This document shows, one piece after another, positions 11,259 to 24,479 of a stretch of 64,000 bases of DNA. Numbering within the stretch: the first letter of the stretch is position 1; the number at the start of each line of letters is the position of its first letter. Under the pieces are notes generated by a model. That model ran no database searches. It had not been told where the DNA came from and saw nothing but the letters and a program-made list of their open reading frames with translations. The translations under genes were made by a program, and so were the position numbers. This DNA comes from Actinernus sp. WN-2022. Its lineage: Eukaryota > Cnidaria > Anthozoa > Actiniaria > Actinernidae. Where the stretch lies: NCBI GenBank assembly GCA_030867875.1, contig JAOWCC010001634.1, forward strand, positions 32,383,867 through 32,447,866, written 5' to 3'.

Positions 11259-14200
11259 GCGACAACCGTTGTTTTACCTGCCTGGGGCTCTAATGGTGAT
11301 GGTTATATCTACGAGATCAGCATCTACACGGGAACGTTCCGAGGCTCAGGAACAACTGCCAACGTTGCTATGGTGATTTATGGTGACCATGACAACAGCT
11401 CTGTCATCCCTTTGACGGAATCAAGCTGGAAATCAAAGAAGCTTCTTTCTCGTGGTAACGTTTCAAATTTAATGGTTAATGCGGAACGGAATTTGGGTCC
11501 AATTAATTGCATCGACATATGGCATAACAATGCTGGAGACGATCCTTCTTGGTTTCTACACCAGGTTGTCATTCGTGATGTACAAACAGACAATAAATAC
11601 TTTTTCCTCTTCAGCGATTGGCTTGCAGTTGACAAAGGGGATGGGAAAATCCAACGGCGGATTTACACCGCGGGTGAACAGGAAATGACAAAATTCCGAA
11701 ATCTTTTCTACGCGCATACTGCTAAGAGCTTCGGCGACAAACATTTGTGGATGTCTGTGGTGCTACGTTCTCCCACAAGTCCCTTCACTCGAGTACAGCG
11801 TGTTACGTGCTGCTTATCGCTGTGTTTGTCGGTAATGATTGCCAACGCCATGTTTTATGAACAAGATGAAGGAATAGAGAAGATAATCAATCTTGGTCTG
11901 ATAAAATTTAATTTAAATCAAATTATCACTGGTATCGAGAGTAGCCTTGTGGTAGTCCCACTGAATGTTCTTATCATCACTTTATTCCGCAAAGCTCGAC
12001 CAAAAGGTAAACAAAACAGAGATGGTAAAAATGAAACCAATCCTGAAAACAACAAAATCCCAGATCCTAATAAAGATGGTAACCTTGCTAAAAGGAACAA
12101 AAGGAACTGTGGACTCCCGCACTGGTTTGTATACATCGCTTATACGCTCTGCGTCTTAAGCTCCGTGGCATCAGCTACGTTTGTGATATTCTATAGTCTG
12201 CAATGGGGCACTAAGAAATCCAACGAGTGGCTAATATCTGTGATGGTATCCTTCGTACAAGACATCTTTGTCATGCAGCCCTTGAAAGTGGTGTTGATTG
12301 CAGCTCTTTGGTCTCTTATTTTCCGTAAGCCTCCCGAAGACGAACAAGTTAAGATGAAAGACAGTCAAGAGGACCAAACTAAAGAGGACAGTGATGGCAT
12401 AATCGAATCATTTTACCCTTTGAATGATGATGAGGTGATAGCGTCCCGTGAGCATAAATTAAGAAGTAACAAGATGAAGTCGATATTCAAGGAAGTTGGT
12501 TTTCATCTGACATTTTACGTCTTATTGTCGACCATCTTGATTGGTGGAGAATCCGGCCATCGTTACAGGCTGTCGAGTCATATTGAGAACGTATTCACGA
12601 ATAAGAGTGAGAAGGTAACTGGTCTATTTTAAATATTCCCTTCGGTTGAATGTTGTTAAAGTTGTTTTTTGATAAACGGCATGGTCTTAAAAGTTAGATT
12701 TAAAGTGCCACTACGACGAAAATTTACCATTTCGATTTGCCACTTTTTCAATGTCAATAGGTCAATCAGTATTATAAATATCCGAAATAGTAAAAAAATA
12801 TTCCCAAATGGGCATGTTAAACCATAAAATTTTAGGAGAGTTTACCGGTAAAATCCTGTCCGCCATTACTGGAAGCCGTCCTCAGTATTCAGCGACAACT
12901 TCGTTGCGCGGAATAGTGTGCATAGAAAAGTAGCATCGCCAGAAATCGAGGACCTGTGATTGCGCAATCGATTTTGAAAACAGCCGCGAGCGTGAAAATG
13001 AACCCAGTGAATTACAAAGAAATGTATGGACGTAGAAATTGTTCAAAATATATCTCGCAAATAAATATGAAAAGCAAAAATGTGAATAGCCAGTACGATA
13101 GATAGATATATAATAAAACACACTGCATAGAAATTTAAGTATAGGCTATAGATTTCATGTGTATTTACCGGGGTGTTTACGAAACTTTTTGTGATCACTT
13201 TCTCACAAACGTTTATATGAATTTAACGAAATCCGCGATTATCGGCAAACTGAGCATGATAGTAAAAATGTGCAAGTGGGTATGATAAAAATATACTTTG
13301 CATCAACTAACCTACTTGTCTATATCGCTGTCCGATAACTTTTGTTGTGTATCTGCTCCAGTTGAAAACTGTGCATAAAGGAGATCCTTGAAAATTGTTA
13401 AACATTCCACGGTAAAAGCCAAACAATCGGCTCTCTTCACACTGCGATATCTCGCTCGAAAACTGGTCAAATGTATTGCCAAACCCATCGTTAGAAAGCT
13501 TGTTTACTCTATGTTTTGACTGCTTCGAAATACTTTTGGTCAGTGGTTTCTACATGGGCATAAACTTTGTTTAGTTGCCGCTGTTTGTTTGGTTGTGGCG
13601 TCACAACCTCGTTCCCAGGGTCTTCCGCGCAATCCAAGATGGCGGCCGGGAACTACCCTGGGAAAGAGGTTGGTGGCGTCAGAAATGAGCCTGAACCAAG
13701 GCTTACTGGACAGCAGAGCACAGCAGACGTGAAAGAATTTAAAATTTCACACTGGACACGAGGAACTCTGCACTTTCTGTCCACCGCCATCTTGGATTAA
13801 TGGCATTAGCCGCTAACCGCGCGCGGGCTCAAATGTCCTCGATTTCTGGCGATGCCAACCTCGCAAAGATAAATATAACTTTCTTCTTATGTACGTGAAG
13901 ACGTTTTTAGTAGAAATATGCCTCCAGGCGTTGTGTTCTGCATGCAGGCGAGCGTTAAGTGTATGACATCACTTCCGCTGAATAACATTTGTTTAAAGCT
14001 GAACAAAGGGAACGGCCTCCAGTAATGGCAGACGTTTAGATTCAATATTCGGAGATCAAAAAATAAGACTTCCTGTCGTTGTATCGAAAAACAATTTGAA
14101 CTGGTAATAATATATCAACTCTACTTTATGAATATGCAAAAAGATTGATATGGCAAAATTTGATCGTAGTGGCAGTTTAAATGGAACAACTGACGGTGTG

Positions 14201-17200
14201 TCGAGTGCCGAAGACGCGAGAATCTAGGGGATTTGGGGGCAAGGCCCCCTCCCAGATAAAAATAAATTATAGAGTTCGGAAATAATGCTCTTTCCAGCAT
14301 TCTCCATGAGATACTCCGTCCTAACAAAATAAATACCCATGTTTTTATCAGTTAGCCTATAAGTTTTTCATCCACAATCGCATCATCTTAGTCATATTAA
14401 TATACATACTTTCGCAATCAGTTTGCCTTTCTTTATCTGGAATTGTATTACTAGCGCCAAAAAAACGTTAATACAGAAACGTGAAACCCTAAATAAAGAC
14501 TTAGATAACCAGAATCGTAGCATATGCCTAGCTATATAGGGCTTAATACTGGCAAACGTTCTTACGACTTTATCAGAGTCCATGTCCTTGTGTTTGTGTA
14601 TATGAAGGATAGCGAGAGAGGACAATCTCTTATCACCCATAGTACTACGAAGTGGAGTTTTAATTCGCTTCATTCCACTAAAGCTTCGCTCTGCAGCGCA
14701 TGTAGAGATAGGATAAGTTAGGAGGGTTGTAATAGCAACATATATTCCAAAATAGAACTCAAGGTTGGCATGGTCAAGTCTTTATGATGATTATTGAAGT
14801 AAAGCAAAGTGTGAGGTATTCAATATAATTCTATTTTCCAGACTTAAAAAGTACGCACGTGCGTATGTACAGTACGTAAAATGTAGCAATGCCTCAGTCT
14901 GCCTCATGGATCTTATGCTGTGTTTGTTTCCTGTAAATTGTACACTAGATGACATTTATGGACCGATTATCTTGTCCATAAAACTCATCTTATGACGTCA
15001 CACGGTTGTTGCCATTGTCACACAACAAAATATATATTGTTTTCTGACAATAGAGGCAATCGGTGACGTCATAAGATCCAAGATGGCGGTACCCGGAAAA
15101 TTCAATTCAAATGAGTTTTAAGGACAGGAAAATCGGTCCATAACTGATACCTAGTGTACAATTTACAGGAAACATACATATCATTGGATTTAGGTATCCA
15201 TAACAAACATTTGAGAGTAAACATTGTCAGTGGAGGTTCCCTTTAAGAAACCTTGTTTCGCAGGAAAAGCGACCTATGAAATTTAAGATGTGCAGGATGT
15301 GGCTGAATTTGAAAGATAGTAAATCGTATACATACAGTATAGGTTAAAATCGGCGAGGGAGCAAAAGCCAAGTAAAAAGGCTTGAGCCTCGTACGTATGG
15401 CGCAGCTAATGCCCAAGCTTCAGCTGGCTTGATTCTCACTGTAAACAGGGTCGGCTAGGGGTTTTGGGTACATCTACATCTACCATATTAGGGCACGCCC
15501 TCTCTTCGAGGCTTATGTGCCCGGACAGCGGCTAGATCTTAATGTCAGCAAACAAGATCTTAATGATTTAGTGCACAGACAACCCTCCGGAAAGATTCGA
15601 GGATATGCATAATGCACGGGTATGTTGCTGAAAAGGAGTTCACCGGAGCCGTACTATCAACGTCGACCTGCTTACATATTGCATACGATTTACCATCTTT
15701 CATATCAGCTGCATTCTGAACGTGCTTTACAGCCTTCATACATCTTATAGAGTTCAGCGTAAAGCCTGCTTAAACATTAGCTATGCTACCTATCCATGGC
15801 CGTTAATTAATCATTTCTTTTTTTATAATTTCCCTCACCGAAAAAGAATTAACGCCCTACTGTGAACTTTGAATTTCTGCCTACCATGGCTTTGGCTTAC
15901 TGTGTATACATCATTTCGATACCTCATTAATAATTAATAAGGTGTTAGACAATCCTGTGCTTTGAATGATACCACATAATGGCCTCTATATACCCAGTAC
16001 AGACCTGATTAAATATTCAGTTACTAGCTCTTGTTGGATACATAACTGATTAATAACACATCATTCAGGTCTGTATCTGTGATACAGATGTGAGTATAAA
16101 ACATGAACGTCTAAATATCACTGATACTTCTGTATCGCTGACACAGACATTGATGTTTTAATAATCATACCCGCACTGTACCCAACAAACACTGTGCTAG
16201 TACCTGATGCCTGCAGACCGTTTCATCATTATGGGATTTGAATTCAGTTGTCAGTGCACGCTGCGCAAACGATATAGCGACATCAAAATTTCCCATTTTC
16301 TTATTTTTTCTTATAGTTTGTATTGTATCGAATCTAGATGTGCTCGCCTGCGGCTCGGATCTATAAATACTGATACAACACGGCCGCTCATTCTGTAAAT
16401 AGTACGTACACGATTTACTATGTTTTATTATTCGGCATTTAAAGTCGTCGATCGTTTTCTAAAATATGCCAAAGAGACTTTACGTATGACAAATGACAAA
16501 TGGGCCGCGCAAAGCGAAAAGGGACCTTATGACATATGACGTCATTTCGAGAAAGTCGCGCGAAAATAAATCAGTTTGAATTTAGTACAGCAAGCGGGTT
16601 ACGGGCTACCAAAGAATCAGGAGAATCAAAATTACTTCCACAGATCGATAAAAATGAAAGAAAAGTGAAATAGCAATATTTATAGTAGCACATGTTTTCA
16701 TTAATTAGAAAGACATTTTGTAAGAAACGGCTTTTCAGATGAAGAATAAATTTGTAAGAGACTTCAAACTGGCTTGTGAACGATGACTTGCATCTGTACT
16801 GGTTTGAGTGTTGTTCAACTTTTATCGTTAAATATTTCGCGAAACAACTGCAATAGAGGCTTTCAGTGTATTTGAGAGGAATGACGAGGAGATTGTTGGA
16901 CTGACAGAACATCTTGGAAAATAATTACATTTAGCTTTACATTTAGCTTTTCAAAGGCGAGCAAATGTCAACAAAATGAGAACAGTCGTTTGAGTAGCAT
17001 CTTTTGAACAGCAATTTTATTGTAGTTTAGGAACTGAAGTTTGGCAAATCATTATTTCCCTATCTAAATCAGTTGTCCAACTGTTCCAAACAGCCCTTAA
17101 CTCAAAATCGGCACAATATGTCATAAGGTACATTTTTTGCTTGGCACACCCCGAATGTGATTACGAGTAGAAAGGTAACGCAATCAGTTGTCAGACCTGT

Positions 17201-19465
17201 TTATCCTAAAAGTCAAAGTGTATTTTTACCCTATTTATTTCTTCTGTAGGTCTCTGATACAAAGTCGTTCTGGAAGTGGTTGGACACATACCTCATTCCT
17301 GGACTTTACGAAACCAAGTGGTACAACGGCAGAAACTTCACAGACGAGGAAGGATTTATGTCAACCAAGAAAGCTTTCCTGGTCGGCATGCCAAGGATAA
17401 GACAGACGCGAGTTAAACCAGGCAAGAACATTCTTTCGTGTTAATTTGAGATATAGTCTTTTTATTATTCGACTTGACTTTCATTTCCAAACGTTTTTTT
17501 AATACCGTATCTAGTAATAGTAAAACCAACGGTCCTTCTTGTAGCTTCATTTCTGTTAGATTATGCCCGAGGGTATATTACCAGTTCCTCCTGGAATCGC
17601 ATAGTCACAGATGAATCGCACGAGTGCGTTTGCGAAATCAGGCACTGATTGGCTGAGAGGAGTGGTGATTCAAAGTGCATGGGATCATCACTGTAGCCCG
17701 GTTACACGTGCTATTTATACTTAGCAAAATATCAACAAAAGTGATAAATAATCAAGTCATCGGACAATGTGATTCAAGGGAAATCACATGCCTGACTCGG
17801 TAATTCCACGTTAACTTGCACTCGAAAAACCGACTCGGGCGCGGAATATCGGTTTTCTCATGCAAATATTAGTTTACGTCGAATTACCTCCCGAGATCGT
17901 AAGCCATGTGATTTTCCTATAATATTACCAGTTTGTAATCTCCCAAATGCATACTCAATTACGCACAAATCTAACAGCTGACTATAAAAAAAAAGTCGCA
18001 TGTCGCGTTTGCAGATATTTTTTTTTTAGATTAGCATTTTTTCTTACAACCATCTGTAAGCATCCATATTTATTTTCTAGGATTCTAGCCAATTAACGTC
18101 ATGCATGTTGTTTATTTTTGTTTATTAGTGGAATGCGAGGCAACGAAAGACTACCCGTCTCTCATGGAAATCTTTCCAAAGTGTTATCCGAGCTACTCTT
18201 TCTTAAATTCAGACGAATCATCACACGCACAATCCCTTAATGACAGCGTCTTGAACGGTGAGATCGGATTCGAAAGAATTTGCCTTCAACCATTTCTGTT
18301 CCAAAATTCCACTGCACTCGGAACATTACCAGTTGTAACAAGTGATGTGACATACAGTGCCGGAGGTATGGTGGCAGATTTGGGATACACCTTGTCTACG
18401 GCAAAAGACGTTATCCTCAACATTAAAAAAGACAAGTGGATTACTCGTCAAACGAGAGGCATATTCATCGACTTCACTGTGTTTGAACCAGCATCAAGTC
18501 TCTTTGCTGTTGCACGATTTACATTCGAGTACAAAGAAACAGGAAAAATACGACCTTCATACCGAATAGAGCCGTTGGCGCTCTATGGCTCGGGTAGTGG
18601 TGCCTTTGATGCTGTCCTTGTTGTATTTCAAGTTATAATCGTTCTAATGATTATCTTTTCTTTCATGAAAGAAGTTGTAAAGATTACAAAAGAAAAATTC
18701 TCGTATCTCAAAGAGTTCTGGAATGTTTTAGAAATCCTGCTCGTTGGTTTCGCAGTAGCAACAATCGCGCTACACATCGTGAAGACGATATATGTTGGGC
18801 AAATGATTAAGAAGATTCAAAAGAACCCTTTTGCAAGAATGAGTTTTGATTACGCCGCCTTCGGAACAGACGTTTGGAAGGCATTAGCGTCGGTTGTCAT
18901 CTTCCTGGCCACTATTAAACTCCTCAAAATTCTCAAGTTCAACCCACTAATCATTTCCTTTACCCTGGTGATGAAGCTTTCCCAGCCATATCTAGTATCA
19001 ATGTCGGCACTGTTCGTGGTTGTTTTTATGGCCTTTGCACACATGGGACACTTCGTGTTTGGACCTCACCTTGTTATGTACTCGACGTTCATGAAATCGT
19101 TTGTCAATGAGTTCGAGATGATACTTGGAAGAAGTGTTTTTCGCGAACTCACAAGTGTTGCTCCCACGATTGGTCCATTCTTCTTTTTCAGCTACTTCAT
19201 GATCACTACGTTGTTGCTGGTTAACTTCTTTGTGGCGGTTCTTAATGACTCGTACGAAGATGGACGCAAGATGATTGAAGACGAAGAAAACAACGAGGAC
19301 TTGAAGGTGGCCATGTTGATGTCAGCTTACTTGAAGTCATCTCTCCAAGACATCTCTAACGACCTCAAGAAAATACCAAAGACAACTTCAAGAGATCCCG
19401 AGGTCATTTATGCTTTAACATCAGATTTTGACTATGACAGAGAAAGAGATTACTTTCTTTACTAG
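11259..19465 (+). CDS. Polycystin-1-like receptor-channel (PKD1L gene A), 3' part in three exons
   Basis: Exons are 11259-12614, 17250-17421 and 18129-19465 (stop TAG), with phases 0 and 1 that join cleanly. Intron 1 is GT-AG. Intron 2 uses a GC donor in a strong CAG|GCAAGA context. Exon 1 encodes a PLAT/LH2 domain (YEISIYTGTFRGSGTTANV, IWHNNAGDDPSWFLHQVVIRD) and then the hallmark block SPFTRVQRVTCCLSL with several membrane helices. Exon 2 and early exon 3 form the extracellular polycystin (TOP) domain with cysteines. Exon 3 then has voltage-sensor-like helices, a pore helix ending in EMILGRS and the last helix TLLLVNFFVAVLNDSYED. Polycystin-1 family proteins pair with TRPP subunits as sensory, Ca-permeable channels in cilia or plasma membrane. 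The extracellular region, GPS cleavage motif and TM1 were not found upstream, so the gene is partial. Its closest relative is the gene at 62413. Confidence 0.88.
12704..14176. mobile_element. TTAA-target DNA transposon, non-autonomous, copy A
   Basis: The element starts AGTGCCACTACGACG and ends with the inverted complement (CGTAGTGGCAGT). It is flanked on both sides by TTAA. The terminal inverted similarity runs well over 100 bp and includes GTCCGCCATTACTGGA at the left and TCCAGTAATGGCAGAC at the right. TTAA duplication is typical of piggyBac and Kolobok superfamilies; no transposase is encoded, so the superfamily is open. A second copy lies at 26118-28429. Confidence 0.75.
14926..15173. mobile_element. 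Palindromic MITE, copy 1
   Basis: The arms begin GTTTCCTGTAAATTGTACAC and end with the complement CAATTTACAGGAAAC. They extend inward through TATGGACCGATT and CGGTCCATAA, TCTTATGACGTCA and GACGTCATAAGA, so almost the whole element folds back. A diverged copy is at 57377-57606. No coding capacity. Confidence 0.75.
15924..16408. repeat. Interspersed repeat, copy 2
   Basis: It matches the first and last parts of the repeat at 7661-8553 (TCATTAATAATTAATAAGG at the left; TGATACAACACGGCCGCTCA and TAAATAGTAC at the right) and is shorter inside. This identifies a dispersed family rather than unique sequence. Confidence 0.5.
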
Positions 19466-20097
19466 GATGAATTGCTGAGTATGCTAAAGTGTGTCCTGTA
19501 TTTATGCAAAAACAAGAATTTGATTGGTCGGAGGTCGTCAAGATAATTTCTTTCTTTCGGCGGAGAGGTTGATCTAATGCGTTGCTCGATAGTAAAAGCA
19601 AACAAGTATGTATTTGTTTGTTTAGTTTATATCTTTGCACCTTATTTATATTAAATATGACATGTCTGCTTTTTAGAACTATTAGCTCAGGGTACACTCT
19701 GGCGTTGAAGGATTTCAAATTGTAATGGTCCTCGTCAAGTTATCTAAGGCAATATAATTTTACAATATAACATTCAACTAAAGCTATTAAATAGTGAAAC
19801 AGTAACTAAGCTATTAAATATCTCAAACAACGTAAAAAATGTCACACAACACTGTAACTACCTGTCTGCTACGATGACAGAAGAAATGCATTATCTCAAG
19901 ACTGTACGTGATTCTGAAGGGTCACGCTGCTCTCGAGTTGTGACGTCATCCCATATCACCGAAGTTCTGACGTCAAAACCTCAGACACTGAGAACTGGCA
20001 CGCACTTTTCAGCCAATCAGAAACAAGATTATCACATATACACGTATATATAGTGTATAATAATATAACTTACTATAACTAAATCACTAAGGGAGCG
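19466..20097. other. 3' flank of PKD1L gene A
   Basis: No gene is seen. The stretch is AT-rich and follows the PKD1L stop codon. Two nearby TGACGTCA-type sites occur around 19940-19978. No clear further exon follows. Confidence 0.45.
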
Positions 20098-20524
20098 GTC
20101 ATTAATTACTGGGGGGGGAGTGCCGGTAAATTTAGGGGGAGGGCTAAGATTTTTTGGGCTTCGATTTGGGGAGGGTCACAAATTTTTGGGCGCCTGTTTT
20201 AACAATGAAACTTTTACAATATTTTCAAGCTACTTCCGTGATCGACCATTCAGCTCCACCTTGGAAATGTCCCTTAACCAGCAATCAGCGCGTGCTGGAT
20301 GCTGCCAATGGGCAACGTTCGAGACCTCAAACATTCTGCTTGATAACGAGGTTTTCAGGAGTAAAACAAAAGAAATGCTTTCCTCTTTTGGTAAAAAAAA
20401 AGACGTCATTTTTTTATGTTTTGGGTGGGCCAATATTTTTTGGGCAGATGTTTTGGGGAGGACCAACATTTTTGGGTCCTCGTTTTAGATATTTTACCGG
20501 CCCTCCCCCCCATTAATTAATGAC
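20098..20524. mobile_element. MITE with G-rich terminal inverted repeats
   Basis: The left end GTCATTAATTACTGGGGGGG..GCCGGTAAA is mirrored at the right by TTTTACCGGCCCTCCCCCCCATTAATTAATGAC. Open frames inside are chance products of the repeat. A related G-rich segment appears near 59390-59500. Confidence 0.75.
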
Positions 20525-23500
20525 TAATTGTTACTATATATTAATAAATCAAAGTGGAAGTGGAACTGAACCCTAACATCAACCCAACTTCTATACAAAG
20601 AAGTATTCGAAAAAAATGAGTTATGGTATTTTGTTTCTCTGTGTTTCGCGGCTATGATAAGAAACTCTGAAAACCTTCCTCACAACCTTCGCTATGTACT
20701 GACGGCTAAGTCTTGTAATTTGTGAATGTCAGGTACAGGGAATAAATTAGTTTTGCCATGCTGTCCCCGACATTGAAAAGCTAAACTAACGGTTTCTAAT
20801 TGCGGACCATTTTGGTTTCTTTGTGCTGGAGGTGTAATTGTTTTCCCGCTTAGTATGTGTGATGTACAATATGGGAAATTTGCACTGAATTGAGTCTCCA
20901 CACAAGCTAGATTTATCAGCGGAGAATCGGTTATTTTTCGAACTTGAAAACTAATTTTCCTTTCATAGCCGCGCAGCACAGAGAAAAATAAAATAGTAGA
21001 CCTCATTTCGTTCGAATACAACTTTGTATAGTGGTTGGGTTGATTTTAGGATTCAGTTACCCTTCTCGGGAACATCGAGGATCTCGGGGAAACAAATCTC
21101 ACTGTTTCCCTCGGGACCAGATATTATAAAACGACAGTGCTTACTGTCCACTTCCGAAACATGGGATAATGTCGGTCATTTTGTTTCAGTTGCTTCGCAG
21201 CGTGAACTCGTATTTACCAGTGCTTCAGAGTGGAATAAGATACAGTACATTTGGTCTGAAAGCCTTTCGGTAGTAAAGGAACACTTTGAAAGCATTTCGA
21301 ACACTGCTTTACATGTCAAATATTTCAGCAGAGAATCGTCAATTGATTTTCACTTTATAAATACATGTACTATAGCTCCTCACAGCCAGCGACAAAACAT
21401 CTTCTCAACCAAAATTTGAGTAATGTAAAAATCTGAGTACCTGTCTTTGAAAATTGTTAGCACTGAGTTAACTGCAAAGAAACTATCGTCCACCTTTGGC
21501 TTCGGGCTTTGAGTTTGTGGAACTCTTCGGTATTCTGACAGCCATCGAAACGCTCTTTAAACTGCCACTAACAAATCTGAATTGTTCTGCACGGACGTCT
21601 CTTTTTCCAAGTGCCAGTCAATCCAAATACCATACAGACTGCTAATCCACAACAACTTTCCATTGAAGAAAACGCGAATATAATTTATTGACATGCCATG
21701 TCAACACATGGCATGATTTCGGTTGGCTAGTTTACAATTTGCTTCATTTAGTTTCACTTCAAGTAAGTAAACTTCGGATGTTCAGCTTAACATAGTCATA
21801 TATTAATTTGCTTTATAACCATTTGAACTTTTGATTGATCGATCTTTGGCTTTGAATGCTGGTAAGCAACTTTGACAAGTTTTACGGAGCTTTCAAAACT
21901 GTAAGCACTTTGAACGCATTAGCGCATGTCCTTTGTACTTTAACTGATGGATATGGGCCTGAGTCGAGTTCCCTCTTATCGCTTGCGTGAACTTTGGCAC
22001 GCTTCGATCGGTCACGCGTCAGATTGCTCAGCAATATACAAACCGACAATGTATGTGTTTGTATGGCTATGTTGAGGTTACCTCTTTGGTATATACTAAA
22101 CAATTATTCTCTTTAATCCCGGTGAATAGTGTCTTTTAATTAGAATATTTACGGAGATTCACCTCGATTTCAGAGAATAATTCTAATAGTGTCACTTCAG
22201 TTGTGTTTTCTTCCTGTATACAAACCATTGGGAATAGTTAAAATAAATTATGTGTAATCAATTCGTACATTTATTGTGTGCTATGCATGATAATCATCGA
22301 AAAGACGTATTTGATAATACACGTTATTAATAATGTGTTGATGCCTTATATTAACCGCTAATATTACATGTTGAAATAAAATAATTATCTCGCATTCTTA
22401 TCTACCATACTTTTTTGACTACTGCCCTGCATTATTATTCCCACATTATTGTTTAAAAATGCTACCATTTGGGGAAAGGGGGGGAGGGCAGAGGAAGCAG
22501 CGATTGGCAGGGGATGGAAGGGAAAAGGAGAGTCGGGAGGCCAGAGAGGGCAGGGGAGGGAGGGTTGGCAGAGAGGGCAAGGGAGGGGAGGCTAGGAAAG
22601 GGGAGACCTGGGAGGGCAGCGAGCGAGGCCAGAGAGGCCAGGGGAGGGAGCGGTTGCCAGAGAGGGTATGGGAGTAAGGGCTTGGGACGACAGGGCAGGG
22701 CAGTGATGAAGGTGATCGAACTTCTCGGTCCCTGAGAATTTATCACAAATATGTAACCTCTTGCAAACGGCCAGTAAAACTTGAGTACAAAGTTTACAAC
22801 TGGACTCTTTCCGATTTGTATGTGAAGATAACGTAATTTGAAACGTTTCAGTCCATAGCCAGTCTTCATTCCCAGCATTATTGGCAGTTAATAGCACGTT
22901 AGTCTTGATTTGTTTTGAATACTGTCTTCATCTGCCTAATTTATAGTAGTACATGTTCTTTCTTAACAAAACAGTACAGAGGTGATACATTTGATGAATG
23001 AAACCTAGATTGACAACAGAGGCACGAACAGGTAGACATATAATGGCTGTTAATAATGCTGCATCGCATCAAGTCACCCCAAGACCACCTATTGCAATAA
23101 AAGGTGCCCTTGTATTACTCACGGTGACTTTTGACCCCTTGGATGACTCACGGTGACTCTGGACCCATTGAGTGACTCACGGCGACTATGGACCCCTTGG
23201 GTGACTTACTGATGAGAATGTTTAATAAATCATTGAAAAGAACGACCAACTACACCCTGAATATTAGGCGTCCTAACGTTCATGAAAGAAGAAACATAGC
23301 GCCTCAATTGCGAACTCGTGGATGGAAAGAGTATTTTAATTGTGCTCTCAATAGTAAACATTTGGTTCCCTTTTCACGCGCAAAGGTTTCAGAAAGGGGA
23401 CCGTACCCGACATGATTTTTTTTATGTTTGGTGTGGAAACATTAAATTAAATTTACCCTGATTAATTGGCCTTTGTATAAAACAAATATTTAGAATCAGA

Positions 23501-24019
23501 AGTACAGTGTGTATGATAGCTAATGAATTTTTGTTTGGTGATTTTTAATTTTTTTACATATTTTTATGTGGCGAAATCTTTCACTGTTGGCGATCTTCTA
23601 GCTGCATGAACAATTTTCTTTTTCGCGTTTTAACCGTCATATGAAATTACCTAATAACAACAAGCAGCTTTCTATGCGGCCAAACCATTTCTTGTCTTTC
23701 TCAAATGTAAACAAGACTATAAATTATTTTAGACCCGGAACATTTATCAGATTTTGGAAGGATTCGTTGAGTTTGAATTAAATCAAATTTCAAATTTGCC
23801 ACTCCGAAATCAGATATCCAGATACTGCATTTCAGAAATCGGAAATTGGATATCTGAATTGCGATTTCTGAAGTCCCGTTCCCTCAGATCTGGTACCGTG
23901 ATAATCCGAGTTTATGATTTAAAAAAAAAAAAAGAAAACATGATTTCTCAATCTTACAATATTTTTAACTTGTGGATGCGCGCAAGCGCAGGAACGAGTT
24001 ATCGGGATGGTTGGGGTTG
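20525..24019. other. Gene-poor stretch with simple repeats
   Basis: No gene is recognised. An inverted repeat pairs about 20637-20668 (CTCTGTGTTTCGCGGCTATG) with 20961-20990. A purine-rich GGGAGGG/AGGGCAG tract spans about 22460-22700. A 31-bp unit containing GACTCACGGTGACT..GACCCC repeats three times at about 23117-23205. Small open frames across the purine tract are low-complexity artefacts. Confidence 0.5.
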
Positions 24020-24195
24020 GCTATAGAAATTCAGAAGTTACAGCGTATTCAAAATTCGGCAGCAAGGCTAGTTGCTAGAATAAAACGTACTGAGCACATC
24101 TCTCCCGTCTTACGTAGGCTGCATTGGCCACCAGTTAAAGAGAGTATCTCTTTTAAAGTTTTATTTCTTACGTATAAATCCAAATGGTTGCGCAC
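24020..24195 (+). pseudogene. CR1/L2-like retrotransposon fragment (C-terminal end of RT)
   Basis: A short translated piece (LQRIQNSAARLVARIKR, HISPVLRRLHWPPV, FKVLFLTYK) matches the segment after the reverse transcriptase seen in the copies at 4774-6476 and 51001-52590. Nothing before or after it continues the frame, so it is an isolated relic. Confidence 0.75.
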
Positions 24196-24479
24196 CTAAC
24201 TATTAAAGTAAACTTTTAATGCCTTTTATTATATGGCTTTGTGATTTCCTGCATTGTGATTGGTCGACGCGAGGTCCGTCTTTTTGCGTATTCGGACCGG
24301 CATAGTACTTGATGTAAGACTGCAAATAATGTCCTGCCGGCGCCAGTTTCAAATTTGTGTTTACTTTTGGAAAGTGATACATTGAGAAAACGCCGGTTCG
24401 CAATAAGAAAAAGAAATATTACCCATTTTTAATTCAACACCGAATACAAGAAACACAAGGCCGACAGAGTAGCTCTAGA

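Larger units (their letters stand above)
12615..17249 (+). other. Large intron 1 of PKD1L gene A
   Basis: This 4.6-kb intron runs from the GT donor at 12615 to the AG at 17248-17249. It is filled by a TTAA-target element (12704-14176), a palindromic MITE (14926-15173) and an interspersed repeat (15924-16408). The remaining sequence shows no exon. Confidence 0.75.

Noticed and set aside
20120..20516. Two plus-strand open frames of about 120 codons
   Set aside because: They lie inside a MITE, overlap each other in different frames and contain no domain.
22459..22897. Overlapping open frames rich in Gly/Arg/Glu or Pro/Leu/Ser
   Set aside because: They cover a low-complexity GGGAGGG purine tract and exist in several frames at once, which is expected of simple sequence.
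23105..23210. Three spaced GACTCACGGTGACT-type repeats as a possible CRISPR array
   Set aside because: Repeats are imperfect, spacers are not unique, there are only three units, and the surroundings are animal DNA.
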